DNA of 64,000 bases. Source: Aaosphaeria pasadenensis (Eukaryota; Ascomycota; Dothideomycetes; Pleosporales). Position 1 is the first letter of the stretch. Every line of letters begins with the position of its first letter. The position numbers and the translations under genes were made by a program. Below the pieces are notes generated by a model, which ran no database searches, was not told the DNA's origin, and worked only from the letters and a program-made list of their open reading frames with translations. The stretch lies in assembly GCA_022813625.1 (NCBI GenBank), contig JAKLMB010000052.1:46163-110162 (forward strand). The letters run 5' to 3'. Shown here piece after piece: positions 58,020 to 64,000 of the stretch.

Positions 58020-58690
58020 ATCATGCCAGCAGAAGAAGCTTGAGATCAACAGCTATGCGTTGCCAGCCGATTCAGCGGACGATATCGACATCGTATCGTC
58101 TATACCGTACTACATCCCCCAGCCACCTGACGGAAAATGGGAAACGAACCTCACAATTCTGAAGTCAGACAAGGTTCTTTCTGGCATGGAGCCTACCAAG
58201 GGCCTCAATCACAAAGAAGTCACCGCGGACGGCTGGATTGAACTTTTTTCCTTCTTCCAAGTAGCACGAAAATCGTCTGCCTTCTTTCAAGTAGCACAAG
58301 AATATTTGTCTGCCTCTTTTTAAGTAGCACGAGAATCGTCTGCCCTCTTTCGAATAGCACGAAATCGCTCGAGGCAGACGGTTGCCTCGTTTCAAGTAAC
58401 ACCAAAGCAGCGAAGGCCTCTTCCCTTTGACAACTCACTTGGAAATTGTGGAGTTTCGAGCGTGTAAGCTGATGACCATCCAGTTCTCAACGGCTGCGTC
58501 TACATTCTCATCGAATTGCGAGGATTCCAGTTCATAATTCACGCCATTGGCCGCTTGAACGGCAAAGAGGATGTGGGCCTGCGCAACTTACGCACAACCA
58601 AGCGCCTTGGGTACGGAGTTGACGAGTTTGGAGATGCTTCAAAGTATTTTCACGTCATAGCATCTACCCCTATCAGAATTCTTCGGAACT
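58020..58690 (+). pseudogene. Unknown gene in two coding blocks split by a 30-bp minisatellite
   Basis: Block 1 (about 58032-58245) reads KKLEINSYALPADSADDIDI, then VSSIPYYIPQPPDGKWETNL and NHKEVTADGWIEL. Block 2 (about 58464-58681) reads DDHPVLNGCVYILIELRGF, then QFIIHAIGRLNGKEDVGLRN, GYGVDEFGDASKYFHVIAS and ends at a TGA. Both have good coding composition, but neither has a sure start. A tandem array at 58246-58400 lies between them, and block 2 is preceded by TAA in frame. They may be two exons of one gene whose intron hosts the array, or a gene broken by the array. No family is recognised. Confidence 0.4.
58246..58400 (+). repeat. Minisatellite, unit about 30-33 bp, four to five copies
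   Basis: The unit contains CAAGTAGCACGAGAATCGTC followed by TGCC and a T/C-rich start. The conserved T of AGTAGCAC falls at 58262, 58292, 58325, 58355 and 58397, giving spacings of 30, 33, 30 and 42. Copies differ by a few substitutions and there are no unique spacers. Confidence 0.85.
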
Positions 58691-58710
58691 GAAGCAGAGC
58701 CGATTGGTAT

Positions 58711-58745
58711 GTCGCGCATTTATCGGCCCAGGGGAGATTCAGAAT
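58711..58745 (+). repeat. Degenerate direct repeat, copy 2
   Basis: Contains GTCGCGCATTTATCGGCCCA and then GGGGAGATTCA, matching the copy at 57957 except for transitions. It lies just upstream of the DUF7924-type relic. Confidence 0.6.
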
Positions 58746-58859
58746 GTTACAATATAGCGAGAGATACACGGGGGAAAAATGCCCTGTGATGGCTCGTCGT
58801 TTGGCACTTCAACAGGCTACTCATCCAGAGGTGGCTATACGTTCATGCGAGCATGCTGT

Positions 58860-59941
58860 GCTAGAGCCTGGGTACAGTGCCCGCTGGGAAAGCCGGTTCT
58901 CCCTCCGAAGCACATGTGATAATCCAAAGAAGAGGCATGGGCAGACCTGCCTTAGTAATTACGCAAACAAGCAAGAAAAACTATCTCTACTTGCTTGATG
59001 CAAGACAAACTATTCCGAAGGATTCACTTTTCTGCGATGAATTGTTCGAAGAAACCTGCGCAATGATACGGAACAAAAATGAAGCTAGGATAACCCGCGA
59101 TGCGATCGTTCCTTCTGCAGAGGTATTGGCTGTACGCGGTGCTAAATCTCTCAACATCTTAGCTGAGAGTGTCAACGAAGGCTGGATTAACTCCTTGTCC
59201 ATGACAGGAACGCGTTTACAGCCAGACTTCTCTGTAGGATTCAAGCAAGAGGCATTTACTGAAGGGCAGCTTGACAAGCTTGCCCTGTTTATTGGCAACT
59301 TTATCTCTAGAGATCAGTCGTACTTCATGGCTACGTACTACATATACTTCCGGTTCTTACCTGCAAAGTGAAGTGCGGTGTTGCAGCACTTAATATTGCA
59401 GACTAACAGAATACTTACAGCATGACACTTACTGTAAGAGCTACTGTCAAGCTCTTTTGACTTGTTAGTTGTGAGATAGAGCTTTACTGAGATTCTTGCT
59501 TTCTTAATCTTGCATAATTACAGGTTAGTAAGAATCTATGGACACTACCCAGTTATTAATAGGAAGGATACTAAGTACTATCGCTATCTAATACGCACGT
59601 TCGATTTTACAGAGTTAGATGGAAGGGAGAAATAGACAGCATATAAGTTCACCAAGAATGTATACGACATATAGATGCTAAATCACTTCAAATTGCTATG
59701 TTCAGCTATAGATCAAATCCCAGCAGAACTAGATTTCAGCGTTTCGCAATTTTCCCAGAGTTTTGGACTTTCACAAGACCTCGAGCGCCACCATCTGTCA
59801 GGGTCGAGCCAGCCCAATTCTCAATCACAAGAGCACAGCCAGCAAAGTACTGGCGACGCAAAATCCACCACTCCCAATACCTCCTTCACCGGCCGAGGCG
59901 GGTCGAAGAGGCCCAGGAAAAGGCTTGCTGAAGGAGAGTAA
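58860..59941 (+). pseudogene. DUF7924-type protein gene, decayed with RIP-like mutations
   Basis: The frame is open to 59371 and reads SLNILAESVNEGWINSLSM, TGTRLQPDFSVGFKQEAFTE, GQLDKLALF, FMATYYIYFRFL, which is the core of a large fungal family I know as DUF7924. After 59371 the same protein continues only with frame changes and stops: TAA at 59404-59406 sits where relatives have Arg, and the tail (FSVSQFSQSFGLSQDLERHH, then NTSFTGRGGSKRPRKR) reappears at 59700-59941. The differences from the expected codons are mostly C-to-T and G-to-A, as RIP would leave. There is no start codon in good context. Confidence 0.65.
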
Positions 59942-62485
59942 TGCATATCGGCCACGACTCTATGTCATGGTTCGCCTAGGCATTCAGATAATTCGATTTA
60001 TTCCGTGTTTTGCAATGCTACAAGTGCCCTGACAAGTCTGCACAGTGTCCCCATATAGATGTTGATTTCAGCGAGCGCAAGATCATTGATATCCTCGCTC
60101 AGCATCAGGGATGCCTTTCGTATAAATTACTCCTTCGACATATTCCTCTTCTTGTTCCAGCTTCGACCAAGTCTGTTCGGCTTTGCTCCAGCGTTTATCG
60201 TTCCGTTTCCTCTTTTTGCCTTACACACTGGATTCAGTAGACTCGATGAAGATTGGAGATTGGGTTCACCTCGATTGCGAGATCTTTGAGCTCGTACCTT
60301 CTCCAGCTCTTCTTCAGTATCATCAACGGCTTCAGTCTCATGAACGGATGGCGCGGCCCGTCGCTGCAGGTGAAGCGACATCAAACTCTCAGCGCCCTCA
60401 ATGTCGATTGCACCGTCATGGTTCGCAGTACCTGAGTCAAGCTTACGCGTGTCAGTGATGGATAGTACAACTTTGGCTGAGAGTACGAACCTCTCCCTCT
60501 TGGATGCTTCCCTGTGAGGATAGTTCGGTAGGCACTCGAAATGCGGAAACAGCGTCAGTGATCGGCCGGTTCATGGAGGGGACGTAGATTTGGCTGGTGC
60601 TTCGAGCGGATCTCAGACGACCATCTTTTATCCCAGAACACTTAGACTGAATGAGTTCTTGACAATACTGTAGCCATAACAGCCGACTGATAAGCCTCCA
60701 CATTACGCAGCAACCGTAGGCGGCGATGGAGATCCCTGAGTGGGACCTCATGCGTCAAACCGCTCCTTGCTGCTGTGCAGAGTGGCTTTGCCAGCAGCCT
60801 CGCGCATGAATGAGTAGTCTTCGAACACTGTTACTCATTGTTTGTCGACGTGCCACGATCAATTGGATGATCGTGTACCATCAAGCATAGTCTAAATCTT
60901 AGCAGAAGGCTGTACGTAGGAGTATTGCTCAGCTTTCAAAACAACTTCAGCTGCTTGGATGTAATCTCGGCTTCGTCATCTCGAGGACTCGTCCTCCATG
61001 TTTTGAAGCCTGGCACAATACTTATACCTCATTATGGTCCGCCTCTGCCGCTGTCAATGATCTTAATGAGACCTTTCGGATGGATATTGCGGGAGTTTCG
61101 ATCCCGAAATCGGATCAATGGTCATCCAGTGGATGGTGGGGATGTTGACACTCATCCGCGATATCCCCGGTATGTGGAAAGCACTTGGGATTCGACCTTT
61201 TACGAGGCCATAAAAGTCTACGCAAGCGGCACAAAAGGTCATCATGTCAACGAAGACGAAACGCAAGGTAGTCGAGTGGAGCGCCCCAGTATACTCCCTC
61301 CAAAATCCCAGACTAAGAGAAGGGTAACATCGCGCATAATATACCAAGATAGAGACCTGTTTATGATGGCCAACGTAGACACCTGATCGGAAACCTTCCG
61401 TCTTCTCCAACCCAATGTCTCAAATTAAAAACCTTATACTAGACGTAGCTAGAATAATAATGAGTGACGGTTACCTTACAGGGCAAGTACACATATAGTT
61501 CAACACCCAAGAAAAAAACCGTTCATTCAATCATCTGCTTTTGGTAATGTATCAGATGGTTTCAACCAATCGATGTATTCCTGAGAAATCCGAGTTGCAT
61601 GAACGCCTAATTACTGTTTACGGTGCTGACTACTGGGCTAATTACTCGATGAGTTGGTCAATCAATCCTGTACCGAGTTTGATACGAGCTGGGTTTGCCT
61701 GATTCTTGTCAGGCTAAGCTCCTTTGATTTGCTGCTTGGCACCATGCGGATCGATCACCGTCTCTCTGTCTTCAGGTATCAGATTGTTTCCTTTTCCTGT
61801 TGTATTACAATCGTTCGTCTTCTTCTTTTCAAGCATCACGTTGATTTCAGCTCTCAGTAACAAGCTTCTCGTTCAGTCAGTCGACGTGCGCTTCGTCGGT
61901 CTTGTAGTTCTTGTATCGGGCTCGAGCGCCATATATGTGTATGTGCCTTTCCTCGTCGAATGAATGTAGGATTTCTGGTCGTCAAAATAGCAATACCAAT
62001 GATGCTGCCAATGGAACGGACAAGTACACCTATCTCACAGTCATCGCGTGCGAAGTTAATGAGAAAACTTGATAGTGCAGGATAATAGTACATAGAAGAA
62101 AAGGAAAAACATTGCATGAGCACAATGATCAATATAACTACTAACTACAAGAGAGGATGTTTCATCAAAGTTAGAACTCTGATAGATTGCAGCATAGACC
62201 TGAGGTTCTCTTATTTATTAAAGATCACGCAGATGCCGAGTAGTGAGTCAAGTTCGTAAGGGGTAATGATCCTACACTTGACTTAGATTGGCACGTTCTG
62301 GCCCGTTCAAGTCACTAACCTCGACATATTTGCTGGGGTACACTGCTCAAATTAGCCAGATCCTTCAAGTGGATGGCCTTTAAAAAAAGGATGCTTCCCT
62401 AGGATTTCTACCTCTGACGCATTATCTGACTCTCGTTTTTTCGTTTTTTCGTTTTCAAACCACGCTCGCTATAACTACCAGCATC
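59942..62485. other. Gene-poor interval with possible relics
   Basis: AT content rises at 61400-62480. The frames at 60010-60289 and 60925-61386 are open but show no family and no start or splice support. No intact gene is seen before the secreted protein at 62486. Confidence 0.4.
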
Positions 62486-63406
62486 ATGAAGATCACCTCA
62501 CTTTGGGCGACCGTGGCCCTGTTCACCTCGTGTGTTCCAGCAGCCCTTGCGCAAGCCACCCCGACCACAGCTTCGCCAACCACTGCCACCTCCGCGACAC
62601 CAAGCTGTACGGCTTCGCTCATTACTCGTCTTTGCGACTACAAAGAACCAGGCCCAGAATTCGCCGTAGCCATCGAGAGCAACGCCTCCTGCTGGCGCTA
62701 CTGCGACGCCCACCAGCCCTGCAACTTTGCCATCTTCGCCGCCGGAAACCCATACACGGGCACGGGCACATGCTGGCTCTACCCAGGAGAAGATTTCGAC
62801 AAGAGCGCCGGTAACACAGACTGTGGGAATCCCTACCTGTACGTCTACAGTAAGCCGGAATGCGCTGGAGGTAGCCCGACCTCTGGGGGCGGCGCTTGCT
62901 CTGCCACAGCGTCTCCCTCCGCCGTCGCATCAGTCTGTGGTTACCCGCCGCCCGAGGACTGCTTCTATAGCTGCATCGCCAGCGAGGGCGCATCGAGCTG
63001 CCTGAGTTCGTGCGCAAAGGCCGACTCGTGCAGCTACGCCGTCTTCAACCCGCACAACCCGAGCAACTCCCCCTACGCCTCCGGCACCTGCTGGGTCTAT
63101 TCCAACGGCACGTTCGACGCTGGATCCACGACCCCTTGCAGTGGCGGCGCCGAGCAGTTTGTCTACAACAACGCGTGTCCCAAGCCAAAGCCATCGCTCT
63201 CGCCTTCGTCGCCCTTCTCGTCTGGTGCGGAATCGTCTTCTTCCCCGTCCGCGACAGCATCCACCGGCACCGTGGGAGTGGAGAATGCTCAGTCAAACCC
63301 GACTGGAAGTAGTCCAAACTCCGCACCTGGCACCCTCTCGCCCTCCAACCTCTGGGCCGTAGGCGGTGGTATGGCTCTGTTCACGTGGCTGCAGGGTCTC
63401 TGCTGA
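62486..63406 (+). CDS. Secreted Cys-rich protein with two PAN-like repeats and a GPI-type tail
   Basis: Single exon of 306 residues. A signal peptide (MKITSLWATVALFTSCVPAA, cleavage likely after ALA) is followed by a Thr/Ser/Ala-rich stretch. Two homologous Cys-rich modules come next: about residues 40-126 (CWRYCDAHQPCNFAIFAAGN, GTCWLYPGEDFD) and about 137-232 (CLSSCAKADSCSYAVFNPHN, GTCWVYSNGTFD). Each has about eight Cys and resembles the PAN/Apple-like modules of fungal surface proteins. A Ser/Pro-rich stalk and a short hydrophobic end (NLWAVGGGMALFTWLQGLC) suggest GPI anchoring. It probably sits in the outer wall or membrane; ligand unknown. Confidence 0.8.
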   Translation: MKITSLWATVALFTSCVPAALAQATPTTASPTTATSATPSCTASLITRLCDYKEPGPEFAVAIESNASCWRYCDAHQPCNFAIFAAGNPYTGTGTCWLYPGEDFDKSAGNTDCGNPYLYVYSKPECAGGSPTSGGGACSATASPSAVASVCGYPPPEDCFYSCIASEGASSCLSSCAKADSCSYAVFNPHNPSNSPYASGTCWVYSNGTFDAGSTTPCSGGAEQFVYNNACPKPKPSLSPSSPFSSGAESSSSPSATASTGTVGVENAQSNPTGSSPNSAPGTLSPSNLWAVGGGMALFTWLQGLC

Positions 63407-63891
63407 TAGTTCACCTTTCGTGCTTTCTCTTCATTCTTTCGCATAAAAATTGGGGATAAGCTGTCGCAAGAGCGGGGGAGGGGATATAATCATGTCTAAT
63501 ATTATGATGAAAAGATATTGATCTGTCATTATTTAGATGATAGCCATACATACTAATTCATTTCCATCAAATACCCCAAATCAGATTTATGACTCCTTTC
63601 TTTTTCCATGTCCTGCTCTTTCTTGATATTGTTCTTCCGATTTTTTCTTCGTCTCGGCCAAAGTTTGTCGACAATAGTCGACGGAGGTGAAATGATATTT
63701 GAGAGAGGGGAAACGATCCATGTACTACTCGTAGCTCATCAAATAAAGATTGATGATTGTGGGATCGGAGACCGGGGAATGAATGGATTGTGGATTGGAA
63801 GGATGCAAAAGTTGCGAATTACGGTAATTATTTGAAGTAGGTGTGAATGGGAAGGGAGCATTGCTAGAAGGAGTACTCCGTACAGACGTCT
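63407..63891. other. 3' flank and intergenic DNA
   Basis: No gene seen. A TACTCCGTAC motif lies at 63874-63883 just before the microsatellites. Confidence 0.5.
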
Positions 63892-63923
63892 TTCTTCTTC
63901 TTCTTCTTCTTCTTCTTCTTCTT

Positions 63924-63924
<1 letters not shown>
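63892..63924 (+). repeat. (TTC)n microsatellite
   Basis: Eleven uninterrupted TTC units, directly followed by a TAC run. Confidence 0.97.

Positions 63925-64000
<76 letters not shown>
63925..64000 (+). repeat. (TAC)n microsatellite reaching the window edge
   Basis: At least 25 TAC units without interruption; the run continues to the last base, so its true length is not visible. Confidence 0.97.

Noticed and set aside
58246..58400. Possible CRISPR-like array
   Set aside because: The repeats are tandem without unique spacers and the genome is eukaryotic; it is a minisatellite.
1..64000. tRNA genes
   Set aside because: Looked for GGTTCRA-type T-loops with pairing arms; none found by eye. A covariance-model scan would be decisive.

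Overview
The window is nuclear DNA of a filamentous ascomycete (Pezizomycotina). The reasons are genes split by many short GT-AG introns (mostly 44-90 bp, with CTAAC/CTGAC-like branch points), families typical of moulds (WSC-domain glyoxal oxidase, F-box proteins, DUF7924-type proteins, GPI-type Cys-rich surface proteins), and relics whose stop codons look like repeat-induced point mutation (RIP). The class cannot be fixed from the sequence; Dothideomycetes-like content is only my impression. Splice models were built by hand and all joined exons keep frame unless stated otherwise.

Left part (1-16 kb): a flavin reductase-like protein, an unknown acidic protein, the RING subunit of the anaphase-promoting complex (APC11), an APH-type phosphotransferase, a two-rhodanese sulfurtransferase (TUM1 type), an F-box protein with an uncertain 5' end, a possible broken small membrane protein, a convergent overlapping pair of unknown genes (12.0-13.6 kb), a frameshifted coiled-coil relic, and a single-exon F-box protein at 15 kb. 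From 16.8 to 18.0 kb on the minus strand lies a decayed C2H2 zinc-finger gene, followed by a TG microsatellite.

Middle (19.6-33 kb): three genes with cell-surface functions. A secreted 1100-residue protein has five WSC domains and a complete glyoxal-oxidase copper-radical site. Next to it is a type II membrane GH16 glucanase-like enzyme. A multi-spanning family 2 glycosyltransferase follows, with a GC-AG intron and an apparent one-base deletion near its 3' end.

Right-middle (33-45 kb): compact housekeeping genes, namely a SPOUT RNA methyltransferase, a selenoprotein K-like membrane protein, lipoyl synthase, gamma-COP, a single-pass membrane protein with a 14-residue repeat, and a metallophosphoesterase. 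Several are arranged head to head.

Right part (45-64 kb): gene-poor. A 6.4-kb gap precedes an AP-1-like bZIP regulator, and a 4.5-kb gap precedes the phosducin-like protein PLP2. From 57.9 to 60 kb there are relics: an unknown gene interrupted by a 30-bp minisatellite, and a DUF7924-type pseudogene carrying RIP-like transitions. A GPI-type Cys-rich protein lies at 62.5 kb, and the window ends inside TTC and TAC microsatellites. No tRNA, rRNA, CRISPR array or intact transposon was recognised.
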